64,000 bases of DNA. It comes from Planctomycetota bacterium (GTDB lineage Bacteria; Planctomycetota; Planctomycetia; Planctomycetales; Planctomycetaceae). Shown piece after piece: positions 28,101 through 37,067 of the stretch (the first letter of the stretch is position 1; each line of letters starts with the position of its first letter). The position numbers were made by a program, and so were the translations under genes. The notes under the pieces are model-generated. The model searched no databases, was not told the DNA's origin, and saw nothing but the letters and a program-made list of their open reading frames with translations. The stretch covers positions 3,202-67,201 of the forward strand of contig JAFEBS010000056.1 of assembly GCA_018242525.1 (NCBI GenBank). Direction: 5' to 3'.

Positions 28101-30213
28101 CCCGGCGAATGACCGTGGCAAACGGACTGACCTTCGGGGCCGGAACGACGCGGGCAAACGCGTCCAGCCGGTGTTGAGCGTACGCCCCCGGCTTTTCCGC
28201 AGCCCACGCCAGATCGTCGCCCGGCCGAAACAGCCAGAAGCCTTCCAGCACGATGGCATCGCTGCCGGCGATCAGTTGTGGCGCGCCGGCCTTGAAGCCG
28301 CCGGCCCCGCCGTCGTCATAGACCCGGATCGCAATCGTGTTCAACTCGCCGGGCTTCAGGACGGTCGGGGGAACGACATAGCGATGCATGTTGGCTTCGC
28401 CATTGGCATACTTGGGCGGCATCGCTCCGCTGACACCGACCTTGACGCCGTTGATGAAGCATTCGCTGGCATTGTCGATCTTTTCGATATACAGAAAGAC
28501 GCCGCGTCCCTTCCAGGCCTCCGGCACGTTGACTTCCGTCCGGTACCAGGCAAAGCCATCCAGCTTGCCGAGGTCATGTCCCTGTTGTTCCCACGTCCCG
28601 GGAACCGGAATGGGTTGCCATCCAGGAATCGCGGCCGCGGTGGCCGGGTCGTCCTTGGGAATTTCCAGGCCAGCCGCCCAATAGATTCCGTTCTTCAACA
28701 GCCGGTTGAATTCGGGCTGTTCAAAATCGTCCTTGTGCCCCAGTGATGTGTAAAAGGTCTTGCCCCCATCCTGTCGCTGGAAGGTCCAGGCGACGGGTTC
28801 CTGTTGAGGATTCCCTTCGACCCGGCCGCGCATCAGTTCGGTGGCGCGCGGATCGAGCGGCGTGTTCAAATAGAGTGTTCCGCCGCTGGTGAACTCGGCC
28901 GCCGGGATGCCGGTCAGGATCGGATGTTTCACACCGGGCAGGGCGCGGACAATCCCCCGGGTCGCCCCTTCCGTATGACCGCGATAGTTTCCGCCGATCA
29001 TCTGCGCATCGATTTCGGGCCAGGCCGCCAGCCCATCGGGCGTCTTGTCGCGCAGCAGGTGAAACGCATGGCTGGCGGTGCGGATGCCGACGACCGGCTT
29101 TCCGGCGGCCACATACTTCTTGATCAGATCCAGTTGCGCGGCCGGCAACGGTCGACGCCGCACACTGACCAGCAGCACATCTGCGTCATTGACGACATCT
29201 ACTCCGGGCAGGTCGTACTTGTTCGTGGCCGACTGGAAGACGAAGCTGACTTTGAAATCTTTTCCCAGATGCTTTGCGGCAAACGCTGGCAGGGTGACTT
29301 CGGTTCGATACTCGTCTTCAGCCGCCAGAATCACGACATGGGGACGCTTGTCGTCCTTGAATGTGAACGGTTTTCCGCCGAGCAGATCGGCACTGGTGAT
29401 GGTTGGGCACCAGAATTTCTCGATGTGCTCGACGATCAGGTCATTGCCGGTAAAGTGGCTGACGTACGGACGCATCGCCGGGTTGTACATGGTGTCGGTC
29501 ATGTCGCGCATCAGGGCGACGTTCATCCCCTGGTAGACAAGCTGACGGATGGAAAACGGCCGGCCCAGGACGCACATGTTGGCGTGGACCCCCATCACAA
29601 TCACATTGTCGATTCCCCGCGACTTCATCAGCCGAAACGCCTCGTCGGAATCCGTAATGGCATCGCCCTCGTGAATCTCGAGGGTGGCGATCTGCCGGGA
29701 CCAGGCGCGATAGTTCTTGACCGGTTCGCCGCAGTCGCAACCGCCGTCGGAATCGTCGATGGGCAAGGGGCCTTCGTGGGCGGCATCAATCCGGCACCAG
29801 CGTTCCAGCGGACGCCTGGTGGGGACCATGGGGGCCGACTGGGCCAGTTTTCGCTGCGGCGTGTCCTTGTAAAACTCCATCGTGTCGCTGGGGCAGTGGA
29901 TGATGAACACGCCGCGTGATCGTGCCGCCTTGACGACTTCGTTCATCCGCGGCGCCATCTCGGCAACCCGCTCGGTCGAGTTGGGACACCAGTGCTTGTC
30001 CCACATGTCACAAATGACAATGGCGGTCCTGGCGGGATCCCATTCCGTCGGAGTCGTCAGTGTGTGGTACCGACCGGTATCGGGTGCCACTTCGACCCGC
30101 TTGCGCATCTTCAAAACCAGCGGCTTGGACGCAACCTCCTGAGCATGCACAAGCCATTCGGCACCAATCCAGCAGGACAAACCGACGACAACCCAGGCCA
30201 CGCGACTTCGCAT
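25129..30213 (-). CDS. Giant secreted isochorismatase-ThuA-PVC dehydrogenase-cytochrome c fusion
   Basis: This is a 1694-residue protein. A signal peptide (1-25, ends VHAQ) is followed by an isochorismatase-like hydrolase domain (about 60-270, Asp69 and nucleophile Cys214) and a ThuA-like domain (about 288-500). Next come a galactose-binding-like beta sandwich (about 545-700), the PVC-type membrane-bound dehydrogenase propeller (about 770-1150) and HEAT-like repeats (about 1200-1500). A cytochrome c domain with CGKCH (1570-1574) and a C-terminal haem-associated segment ends the protein. PVC dehydrogenase/cytochrome fusions are common in planctomycetes. Adding a cysteine hydrolase at the N-terminus is unusual. 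It is probably periplasmic and may act on a carbohydrate or amide. I prefer ATG 30213, which has GGAG 6 bases upstream, over ATG 30225. Confidence 0.9.
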   Translation of the reverse strand: MRSRVAWVVVGLSCWIGAEWLVHAQEVASKPLVLKMRKRVEVAPDTGRYHTLTTPTEWDPARTAIVICDMWDKHWCPNSTERVAEMAPRMNEVVKAARSRGVFIIHCPSDTMEFYKDTPQRKLAQSAPMVPTRRPLERWCRIDAAHEGPLPIDDSDGGCDCGEPVKNYRAWSRQIATLEIHEGDAITDSDEAFRLMKSRGIDNVIVMGVHANMCVLGRPFSIRQLVYQGMNVALMRDMTDTMYNPAMRPYVSHFTGNDLIVEHIEKFWCPTITSADLLGGKPFTFKDDKRPHVVILAAEDEYRTEVTLPAFAAKHLGKDFKVSFVFQSATNKYDLPGVDVVNDADVLLVSVRRRPLPAAQLDLIKKYVAAGKPVVGIRTASHAFHLLRDKTPDGLAAWPEIDAQMIGGNYRGHTEGATRGIVRALPGVKHPILTGIPAAEFTSGGTLYLNTPLDPRATELMRGRVEGNPQQEPVAWTFQRQDGGKTFYTSLGHKDDFEQPEFNRLLKNGIYWAAGLEIPKDDPATAAAIPGWQPIPVPGTWEQQGHDLGKLDGFAWYRTEVNVPEAWKGRGVFLYIEKIDNASECFINGVKVGVSGAMPPKYANGEANMHRYVVPPTVLKPGELNTIAIRVYDDGGAGGFKAGAPQLIAGSDAIVLEGFWLFRPGDDLAWAAEKPGAYAQHRLDAFARVVPAPKVSPFATVIRRETQQSALTPQQSMDHFKIPDDLQVDLVLAEPIVSQPLFMNFDERGRLWVMQYLQYPEPEGLKLISKDQFWRAVYDKVPEPPPHGVKGRDKISIHEDTDGDGVYDKHKTFVDGLNIATSFVQGRGGVWVLNPPYLLFYPDRNGDDIPDGDPEVHLSGFGLEDTHSVINSLRWGPDGWLYGAQGSTVSAAVKVHLPGADPKAVVKPTFSQGQNIWRYHPETRRYEIFSEGGGNAFGLEIDSAGRVFSGHNGGNTRGFHYMQGAYLQKGFTKHGPLSNPYAFGYFPAMEHHNVPRFTHEFIIYEGNGGPFALPDAYRGKLFGAAAILNHVVISDVIPVGATFKTRDIGHAIDSSDTWFRPVDVKDGPDGAIYVADWYDGQLAHTANYQGGLDRDHGRIYRIRARSANPGSVKAVPSDLRKLSATELTATLDSPDRWHREAARRILADRKDASLIPTLRSRLFAARGQTAVELLWVLNLTGGLDEATALKALDHAEPQVRAWSVRLLGDERRLPSDIASKVAALALTEPNIEVRTQFAATAKRLPPEQTLPIVRNLMMRDEDVADARQPMMIWWAFETTCDVLAKPADGGPAVHSHPALTLDDPELWQRPLVQKEILPRLMRRYASTGQRSDLTICAGLLKRSPTAKTTKALMQGFEEAYQGRSMSNVPPELISALSAAGGGSLSLKIRQADMAAIDDALKIIADEKSPSGKRTEYASLFGEVKQPRAVPVLLQTLTNTGDDGLKAAILTALQAYPDPQIAAAVLAQYQNLNEDVRTVAQSLLVSRKSWALSLTEAVDRGEIAAASLPLDTVRRLTVYKDDKLAGLIQKHWGSVEGATTAQMQAQIQKYSETLVGAGDPYPGKKLYMQMCGKCHTLHSVGGKIGPDLTTYKRDDVRQMLIHIVNPSAEIREGFETQVAVLNDGRVVTGFLVEQDPQSITLRSPDGQTISLERAEIDELNKSRKSLMPEGQLKDLSDEQLRNLFAYLRSSQPLND

Positions 30214-30586
30214 CAGGAACTCCATTGTGCAAGAAGACACTGTCATCGGAGTAGTCTGATTTGAATGGGTCCGAAATGCCAATCCGCCCGCCGAAAATGA
30301 GGGCGCTTGGAGGGACGCTCGAATTCGGACCAACGTCCCTGGCCTCGGACCTTGCGCCAGATTTGATTCAACCGGATCGTTGCGACAGTCCGATACAACG
30401 GGTGCGCACTGCGCGGAAGTCCATGCCTGGTAACGAGTTTCAGGCGAACATCGCCCGCACAGTTTACTCAGCCGGAAAAGTCATCATCAACTTTGACGGC
30501 TGAGCATACTGGATGGGCAACCGGCATTTTCGCGGCGGACAGCGCCATCTGGATTTGGACGCCCCTGAGGAACAGGATGCCTCATT
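30214..30586. other. Divergent intergenic region
   Basis: This 373-base spacer separates the giant fusion gene from the plus-strand secreted protein gene. It must hold both promoters, but no clear -35/-10 pair or palindrome stands out. Open frames here are short and overlap the 5' end of the neighbours. Confidence 0.35.
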
Positions 30587-32089
30587 ATGCGATTGAAGAA
30601 ATCTCTTGGGTTGTTGTGCGCCGCGGCCCTGTTTGGGTGGCAGGCACCAGTCCAAGCTCAAATCGTCCCCGGTACCGGTCACCAATTGACGGAACTGACC
30701 GATGACTTTGAGGACGAGTCCTGGAGCTTCGTGCTCAACCTGCCAAAGGCGAGCACGAATATCGACAAGGTCGATCGCCAGCCCGCCGGGTATTCAACAA
30801 ACGGCAAGTGGTTCGAGAGCACCTATCGAGGAACTCCGGATTTTGTCAAACGCATCGAGACTCCGGAGCATGGACTGCCCGGCAGCAAGGGGGCCATGGC
30901 CCTGCAGACGCTTTACTCGGGCATCCCCGGCCAGTTGTCGCACAAGTTCCAGCAGGACGACTTGATCGCCAACGTCAGCCAGAAGCTGGGGCACATGATT
31001 CCCGCGACCTGGACACCCAGTTATGTCGTGCGAGTTTACGTTCCACCGTTCGAGCAATGGGAACAGCGAGTCGGCAGCTCGTTCGGCTATCGGGCTGACT
31101 GCCAGACGATCATCAACAAGCCGACCAAGATTGGCAAGTTCTTCCGCACGGGCGGGACATCCAAGGAAATCGAGCAGTATTGGCCTGGCTTCTTCATCCA
31201 GTTCAACGGCAAGAATCATCCGCAGTACACGACACAGAACACCGCGACGATTCTGATTCGTTCGGGCGAACGTGGCGAAGACATTCCCGGTCCCGTCATC
31301 CTCCAGCCAGGCTGGTGGACGCTGGGAATGACAATTACCTCGGACGGCAAGGTCCACTACTACGGTCATCCCGGGGTCGCCAATCTGACGTCGAAGGATC
31401 ACCTGTACTCGAATTACCCGTATGGATACAAGTGCCTGCAGACCAGCACGTTCTTCTTCAACGTTGTGAATCAGGACGATGGACGGACCTGGTCGACCCG
31501 CTGGATCGTCGATGATCCCAAGGTCTACGTGGCCACGCGTCCGTACACGCCGCCCGCACAGACCGCGCAAGTGCCGGCAACTCCGATTTCGCAGGTGAAG
31601 CCCGTGGCTCCGGCCGCGACTGCACCCGTGACGCCATCTGTTCAACCGGTGGCTCCTCCGGTCGCACCTCCGACGGTCCCAGCCATTCAGAACTCCCCGG
31701 CTGCCCCGCCAGCCGCACCGCCATCGACGGCACCTGCGGGCCAACCTGCGGCCACGCCAGCGGCGACATCGTTGCCATCGCTGCAGTCCGCTCCCGTGGC
31801 TCCCAGCACCACGTTGAAGGCACCAACCGAGTCGGCGTCGGTCGTCGCAGGATTGCCACCGCTGTCAAGCCAACCCAGTCCGGTGACACCTGCCCGAGCG
31901 GCGGAGCCAGTAGCGGCTCCTGCTCCGGCGCTATTGCCGGTGGAAACCGAAGCCGAACCGGCCGTACAAGCCGCTCCCGTCATCGCCGCCCCGGCCCCCG
32001 CTCCGGCCGCCCTGCCAGACGAGGACGCACCGAAGTTGCCGGAAGATACGGCTCCGGCATTGCCACCCGCCCCGGCCACACCGGAATAA
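30587..32089 (+). CDS. Secreted protein with Pro/Ala-rich C-terminus
   Basis: This is a 500-residue exported protein. The signal peptide spans 1-24 (ends VQAQ). The folded part (about 30-310) is rich in aromatic residues and beta-strands (for example PGWWTLGMTITSDGKVHYYG), like a jelly-roll or concanavalin-type lectin. I do not recognise a named family. Residues about 310-500 are low complexity, dominated by Pro, Ala, Thr and Val, and may span the planctomycete cell wall or be disordered. A strong terminator follows 28 bases after the stop. Confidence 0.8.
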   Translation: MRLKKSLGLLCAAALFGWQAPVQAQIVPGTGHQLTELTDDFEDESWSFVLNLPKASTNIDKVDRQPAGYSTNGKWFESTYRGTPDFVKRIETPEHGLPGSKGAMALQTLYSGIPGQLSHKFQQDDLIANVSQKLGHMIPATWTPSYVVRVYVPPFEQWEQRVGSSFGYRADCQTIINKPTKIGKFFRTGGTSKEIEQYWPGFFIQFNGKNHPQYTTQNTATILIRSGERGEDIPGPVILQPGWWTLGMTITSDGKVHYYGHPGVANLTSKDHLYSNYPYGYKCLQTSTFFFNVVNQDDGRTWSTRWIVDDPKVYVATRPYTPPAQTAQVPATPISQVKPVAPAATAPVTPSVQPVAPPVAPPTVPAIQNSPAAPPAAPPSTAPAGQPAATPAATSLPSLQSAPVAPSTTLKAPTESASVVAGLPPLSSQPSPVTPARAAEPVAAPAPALLPVETEAEPAVQAAPVIAAPAPAPAALPDEDAPKLPEDTAPALPPAPATPE

Positions 32090-32117
32090 GCCGGCGGCGA
32101 TCAAGTTGACAGGAACA

Positions 32118-32152
32118 CGGCCCGTCGACCAGTCGACGGGCCGCTTTTTTTT
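32118..32152 (+). terminator. Strong rho-independent terminator
   Basis: A CGGCCCGTCGAC/GTCGACGGGCCG stem is followed by C and eight T. It ends the transcript of the Pro/Ala-rich secreted protein. Confidence 0.9.
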
Positions 32153-32203
32153 GAGATACGGCGCCGACAGGATGCTCAACCGCCAGTTGCATCCATTGGG
32201 CTG

Positions 32204-32515
32204 TCACCCGCGACGCGCGGGGCGTTTGCTGAATGTGCCGCAGACATCCGCAACTCGGCCTGTTTCTTCCAGCGCGACGTGATACCGGTGGTCCCCTTCG
32301 AGTCGATGGACGGTCATGTGATAGGCCGGGCTGACATTGGCCAGGTAGGGACGGGATTCCGGTTGCTCGGGGATTCGGAGCTTGCCCCAGGATCCATCAC
32401 CCAGATAGATGACTCCGTTCTTGCTATTCATGCCGTCGATCAGCGGGTGGGTTCTTTTGAAGGCGTGGTCGTGATGTTCCAACACCACGTCCACGTTGTA
32501 ACGTTCAAAACACAC
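32204..32515 (-). pseudogene. C-terminal remnant of a metallophosphoesterase
   Basis: A 103-codon frame encodes only the end of a purple-acid-phosphatase-like enzyme. It holds the last metal motif (VDVVLEHHDHAFKRT) and the following GVIYLGDGSWG strand. The earlier metal motifs (GDxxD, GNHE) are absent, and the upstream minus-strand sequence (32516-32670) does not supply them. It is therefore a decayed fragment. Confidence 0.6.
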
Positions 32516-32605
32516 ACTTCAATCTTGATTCGATGGATGAGATATTCATGGATGTCAGACACATCGACGGGTTGCGGACTGCTCGCCATTGCACCCTCGC
32601 GACGT

Positions 32606-32611
32606 TATAAT
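32606..32611 (+). promoter_or_regulatory. Consensus -10 box TATAAT
   Basis: A perfect TATAAT lies 61 bases before the ATG of the SnoaL-like gene. No good -35 is found at 16-18 bases spacing, so the call rests on the -10 alone. Confidence 0.35.
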
Positions 32612-32672
32612 CCGGCAATTGGGGCACTACGAAATCTGCCTGTGCGGTCGTTCATTACATCCGAGGTCTGCA

Positions 32673-33728
32673 ATGCACATCAAAACCGGGATCACGGTCG
32701 CTGCTGTTGGGTTGGGCTTTTGCTTTGCTTTTGTCGCCAACGGGCAAAGCCGTGATAAGTCCGCGGAGCCTGCCAGGAAAATATCCACGTCGACCACCAA
32801 GGCACCCGCAAGACAGAAGGTAGAGACGGCCAAAGAGGCCGTGCCGGCTCCCAGGAACGGTACAGCATCGGCAACCAGGCCACAGGCCGCTGAGTCGGCT
32901 GATGAAAAGGCCATTCGCGCCGGTGTCGAACTGTTCACCAAGAGTTACGCGGCCCATGATGCGAAAGCTGTGGCAGCCCACTTTACGCCCAATGCCGAAG
33001 TCATCAATCCCGACGAGCGGGTGGTGAAGGGACGCGACGCCATTGAACAAGTCTTCGCGAATGTCTTCAAGACGACTCCCGAATGCACCATGGAGGTCGA
33101 CATCGAATCCATCCGGGTGTTGACTCCAAACCTGGCGATTGAAGAAGGAGTGGCCCGGACTCGTGAGGCACCCAATGAGGACGAGAGCCTCAGCCCCTAT
33201 GTCGCGATCTATTCAAAACTGGAGGGCAAATGGCTGCTGGCCTGCGTGCGCGAATGGGGCGAAGCCGCTCCCGAGTTGACTCCGCATGACCATCTGGAGG
33301 AACTGGCCTGGCTGGTCGGTGACTGGGTGGAAGAGAGCCCGCAATCGGTTGTCCGGACCAGTACGACCTGGAGTGACAACGGCAACTTCCTGCAGCAGGA
33401 ATTTCATGTTCAGACCGGTGGTGCAATCGCCATGTCAGGAACAGTGCGAATCGGCTGGGATGCCGTCCGAAAGCAGTTCAAGTCCTGGGTCTTCGATTCG
33501 CACGGTGGACATGCGGAAGGGTACTGGCTGCACGTCGGGGGACAATGGGTGATCAGGTCCCACGGATCAACGGCAGCAGGCGAAGTTGCATCCGCCACCA
33601 ACGTCTACCGGCTGATCGATGCCGACACCTTGGGGTGGCGATCCTACGACCGGCTGGTGGATGGTGAACGCCAGCCGGACATTGACGAAATTGTCGTCAA
33701 ACGTCGTCCACCGGCACCAGGCAAATAA
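32673..33728 (+). CDS. Secreted SnoaL-like (DUF4440) protein with C-terminal lipocalin-type domain
   Basis: This is a 351-residue exported protein. The signal peptide spans 1-23 (ends ANGQ). A Lys/Ala-rich linker is followed by a SnoaL/DUF4440 domain (about 85-210) with the typical segment SYAAHDAKAVAAHFTPNAEVI. A C-terminal domain (about 215-350) beginning LAWLVGDWVE looks like a DUF1579-type beta barrel. SnoaL-like folds bind or isomerise small hydrophobic ligands; no catalytic residues can be assigned. ATG 32673 is chosen because it opens directly into the signal peptide. Confidence 0.85.
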   Translation: MHIKTGITVAAVGLGFCFAFVANGQSRDKSAEPARKISTSTTKAPARQKVETAKEAVPAPRNGTASATRPQAAESADEKAIRAGVELFTKSYAAHDAKAVAAHFTPNAEVINPDERVVKGRDAIEQVFANVFKTTPECTMEVDIESIRVLTPNLAIEEGVARTREAPNEDESLSPYVAIYSKLEGKWLLACVREWGEAAPELTPHDHLEELAWLVGDWVEESPQSVVRTSTTWSDNGNFLQQEFHVQTGGAIAMSGTVRIGWDAVRKQFKSWVFDSHGGHAEGYWLHVGGQWVIRSHGSTAAGEVASATNVYRLIDADTLGWRSYDRLVDGERQPDIDEIVVKRRPPAPGK

Positions 33729-33787
33729 CCAGAGCGAATTCGATTGCAGTCACCCATCCGGCCGAGTGCCACTTTGAGGATACAGTC

Positions 33788-35662
33788 ATGAAGATGATCA
33801 CCGGACTTGCTGTTTTGCTGGCTGGCTTGATGTTCGTTCTGCCGGACGGTGTGTTTGCCCGTGGTGGTGGCGGGGGCGGTCGCGGTGGCGGGGGCGGGGG
33901 GTTTGGTGGCGGCGGCCGTGGTGGCGGCGGGGGAGCTCACCCGAGCTTTGGCGGCGGGGGCGGGGGCGGGGGGCATCCCAGTTTTGGTGGTGGCGGCGCG
34001 CGGCCCAATCCCGGTGCGAACCATACACCTTCATTCAGCCATCCGTCCGGCGGTGGTTCCGCACGACCGAGCACTGGTGCCGGCGGAAATCGCCCGTCGA
34101 CGCTGCCCGGAAACTCTGGAATTGGAAATCGTCCCAATCTTCCCGGCGGTGGTGGTCACAACAGTGCGGGTGGTGGCAATCGTCCCAATCTGCCGGGTGG
34201 TGGCATCAACGGCGGCAACCGGCCAAATATTCCGGGTGGCGGCAACAATCGGCCCGGTGGCGGCGGCAATAACATTGCTGGCGGTGGCAATCGCCCCAAC
34301 CTGCCTGGGGGCGGCGGAAATCGCCCGAACTTGCCCGGTGGTGGGATCAACAACGGGAATCGGCCGAACGTCGGTAACGGAAATCACAACAACGTCGGGC
34401 ATATTGGTAATAACAATTTCAATAACTTCAACAACAATCACAACAACATCAACATTGCCTCGAACCGTCCGTATTACAACAACTGGCAGCACGGGAACTG
34501 GAACGGAAACTGGAATCATCCCGGCGGCGGTGGTTACTGGAACGGCTACGCCCACGGGTATGCCCATGGATATTGGAACGGCGGATGGGGGGGATACTGG
34601 CACGGAGGTTACGGCGGCTACTGGGGTCGTCCCTGGTATGCGTCTCCGATCACCTGGGGTCTGGGGGTCTGGGCGGTCGGTTCAGTGATGTACGATTCGG
34701 GGTATGCCACTTACAGCAACCCCTATTACGTTGCCGGAAGCGCTCCTGTTTACTACGACTATTCGCAACCAATCACCGTGGTCAATCAGCAACCCGCTGC
34801 GGCCGTGGCCGATCCATCTTCACCTGATGCCCCGGTCGAGACTCCGCCGTCGCCCGAAGTCCAGGCAGGGACAGCGCACATGGATCTGGCACGCGATGCC
34901 TTTAAAAACGGTGATTACGCGACTGCCATGCAGGAAATCGACGTGGCGATCAAGAGTCTGCCCCGGGACGCGGCGCTGCACGAATTCCGCGCGCTGGTCC
35001 TGTTCGCAACACAGGACTACGCGCAGGCGGCATCGACGCTGTATGCCGTCCTGTCAGCCGGACCCGGTTGGGACTGGACAACGCTGGGAGGGATGTATGC
35101 CAGTGTTTCCACCTACACCGACCAGTTGCGTCAGCTGGAGGAATACGTCAAGGCGAATCCCATGTCAGCCGACTCACGCTTTGTGCTGGCTTATCACTAC
35201 CTGACCTGTGGTCACAATGACGCCGCCATTAAGGAATACCAGGCGGTTCTGAACCTGCAGCCTGGAAATCAGCTGGCAGCGCAACTGCTGAAGATGCTGG
35301 GGGGCAACACCCAACCCGTTGCCGAATCGCCCGTTCCCGAACCTCCCGCCACGGATCCGGAACCGGTTGCTCCCGCTTCGATCGATACATCGAGAATCCA
35401 GGGAAAGTGGGTCGCGAAACGTTCCGACGGTTCCACCTTCACTTTGGATCTGACGCCGGAATCCAAATTCACCTGGGGTTTTGAGCAGGGTGGAAAGAAG
35501 CAGGAGTTCGGCGGCAAATACTCGGTGGACGGAGCCATCCTGGTCCTGGAGCGGTCCGACGGATCGCAGATGCCCGGCCTGATCACACTTGCCGACGACG
35601 GGTTCAACTTTAAGCTCTACGGTGGTCCGCCGGATGACACGGGGCTGGATTTCAAGAAATAG
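33788..35662 (+). CDS. Secreted Gly/Asn-rich protein with TPR and C-terminal barrel
   Basis: This is a 624-residue exported protein. The signal peptide spans 1-25. Residues 26-225 are a low-complexity Gly/Asn region with recurring GGGNRPNLPGGG units. Residues 226-320 are rich in Tyr, Trp and Gly (repeats of GYWNG and GGYW), followed by a short hydrophobic segment (289-301). TPR repeats (about 360-505) and a C-terminal beta domain (about 533-624, GKWVAKRSDGSTFTLDL) complete it. A GAGGA site precedes the ATG. It may be a cell-surface or wall-associated protein. The DNA of the Gly-rich part has strongly skewed composition and may be hypervariable in length. Confidence 0.85.
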   Translation: MKMITGLAVLLAGLMFVLPDGVFARGGGGGGRGGGGGGFGGGGRGGGGGAHPSFGGGGGGGGHPSFGGGGARPNPGANHTPSFSHPSGGGSARPSTGAGGNRPSTLPGNSGIGNRPNLPGGGGHNSAGGGNRPNLPGGGINGGNRPNIPGGGNNRPGGGGNNIAGGGNRPNLPGGGGNRPNLPGGGINNGNRPNVGNGNHNNVGHIGNNNFNNFNNNHNNINIASNRPYYNNWQHGNWNGNWNHPGGGGYWNGYAHGYAHGYWNGGWGGYWHGGYGGYWGRPWYASPITWGLGVWAVGSVMYDSGYATYSNPYYVAGSAPVYYDYSQPITVVNQQPAAAVADPSSPDAPVETPPSPEVQAGTAHMDLARDAFKNGDYATAMQEIDVAIKSLPRDAALHEFRALVLFATQDYAQAASTLYAVLSAGPGWDWTTLGGMYASVSTYTDQLRQLEEYVKANPMSADSRFVLAYHYLTCGHNDAAIKEYQAVLNLQPGNQLAAQLLKMLGGNTQPVAESPVPEPPATDPEPVAPASIDTSRIQGKWVAKRSDGSTFTLDLTPESKFTWGFEQGGKKQEFGGKYSVDGAILVLERSDGSQMPGLITLADDGFNFKLYGGPPDDTGLDFKK

Positions 35663-35720
35663 CACCTTGCGCCGGTGGCACACAACGCGCGTCGCACGAT
35701 TTGACGTTTCCCCGGCGTAG

Positions 35721-35740
35721 CCGATCTCGTGAGAGATCGG
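35721..35740. repeat. GTGA-loop hairpin, repeat family B
   Basis: CCGATCTC-GTGA-GAGATCGG is an 8-bp stem with GNRA loop, preceded by CGTAG. The same layout at 51905-51924 has two compensated stem changes. Confidence 0.7.
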
Positions 35741-35832
35741 ATGTCGAGTGACAAACATCTGAACTCTCACGAATTCAGCGACAACAGATCGTTATCCGCG
35801 TTGGGTGGCACAGGCGTCGATCTGGTTCACCG

Positions 35833-36750
35833 CTATTGGCGGCCCAGCTTCCAGCAGGGGGAGTTGGCTTCTTTGATGGCTTCGCACAGGATGTCGTGGA
35901 CCCTGCGGGAAAACGACGCCCGGCGACTTTCATTGAACAGCACTGGCATTGCCGCGTTGTCGTCCGGAGCGTACCCGTCGGCCGATCCGACTCGCTGGAC
36001 ATGGTTGGCCATGTGATCCGCGACCGCGGTCAATGCCACCAGCGATCGATGTTCATCGACCAATTCTGGTGTATGGTGCCTGCCGACGACGGTCACCAGG
36101 ACTTCCGGAAGGTTGGAGTGCGCGAGAAACCAGGCTGCCAGTTCGCAGTGATCCGTTCGCAGGATGGCCCGTTCGTGCTCCAGAAAATCGCCCTCTTCGA
36201 CAAAGTCCAGTGAATCGGCCTCGGCAAAATGATTGGGGGCGATCACGGCCAGCAGTGATCGCCCCACATCATGAATCAGTCCAGCGGTGAACTCTTCGCC
36301 GATAAAGCCCAGTTTGAACTGCTGATTGATCTCAGTGGCAATCAGTCCCGTCAAGACAGAGTGCCGCCACAGGGCGGATTGCATCCAGGCTTCGCTCAAT
36401 GTCAGACGCTGCAATGCGCTCCCCAGGCTGGCGGACAGGATCACGTTTCGGCAGTGGGCCAGCCCCAATCGGGTGACCGCCTGCCGCAATACCACGATCG
36501 GGATCCGGGTCGCATGAGCGGCACTGTTGGCAATCCGCAGGATCTCAAACGCGAGCTTGGAATCGCGTTCCACCACCTGCGAAAACTCCTTGATCGAGCA
36601 GTCAGGGTCGCGCGCCATCGCCAGTGCCCGCACCGCAACTTCGGGCAGCATTTTCCAGTTGGCCAGCTTGTTCAGTAGCCGCGCGCGAAGCTCTTCGGGC
36701 GGGATCGTGAGCATTGTTCTGGGTGCCCCGGATTCTGTGCCTGTGAACAT
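35833..36750 (-). CDS. HDOD domain protein
   Basis: This is a 305-residue cytoplasmic protein. The HDOD domain covers about residues 30-230, with typical segments DSKLAFEILRIANSAA and HDVGRSLLAVIAPNHF. The phosphohydrolase HD metal pair of true HD-GYP proteins is not complete, as is usual for HDOD. Such proteins act in signalling, motility or cell-cycle regulation in other bacteria, and the partner here is unknown. Start could be ATG 36750 or 36714; I chose 36750, which has AGGG upstream. Confidence 0.85.
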   Translation of the reverse strand: MFTGTESGAPRTMLTIPPEELRARLLNKLANWKMLPEVAVRALAMARDPDCSIKEFSQVVERDSKLAFEILRIANSAAHATRIPIVVLRQAVTRLGLAHCRNVILSASLGSALQRLTLSEAWMQSALWRHSVLTGLIATEINQQFKLGFIGEEFTAGLIHDVGRSLLAVIAPNHFAEADSLDFVEEGDFLEHERAILRTDHCELAAWFLAHSNLPEVLVTVVGRHHTPELVDEHRSLVALTAVADHMANHVQRVGSADGYAPDDNAAMPVLFNESRRASFSRRVHDILCEAIKEANSPCWKLGRQ

Positions 36751-37067
36751 ACGGAACGCCCTGCGGATTACGCCCAACCGATAAAACGACGGTGATGCGT
36801 CTGGTGCCGCTGGTTCGACGCGGCACGTCACGCAGTTTCCGCCGATGCGTGCCAGACGATGGAACGCTGTTACGACTGGACTTGATCAACCCCAGAGGCG
36901 CTTATCGTCCGTGGCGTACCACGGGTTCAATACCTTTTTTTCCTGGCCGAAGATTCCGCCAAAGTGAGTCATAGCCAGCCAGCCGTCGAAGGCGGTTGAT
37001 CCGCCAACGATCGGTCAGCTGAGACGGTCTCGGTCGCCTCGAGATGCCCTTTGAACCGGTGCGTCGA
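36751..37067. other. Intergenic region without recognised gene
   Basis: This 317-base spacer lies between two minus-strand genes. I find no stable hairpin with T run and no convincing small gene. Confidence 0.35.

Noticed and set aside
26926-28746. A 606-codon open frame on the plus strand
   Set aside because: It lies wholly antisense within the giant fusion gene, whose domains are clear. The plus-strand frame has no recognisable motifs and results from high GC in the third codon position.
33849-34688. A 279-codon frame and repeat units that could suggest a CRISPR array
   Set aside because: The units are short, irregular and in frame with the Gly/Asn-rich protein. There are no constant-length spacers and no cas genes.
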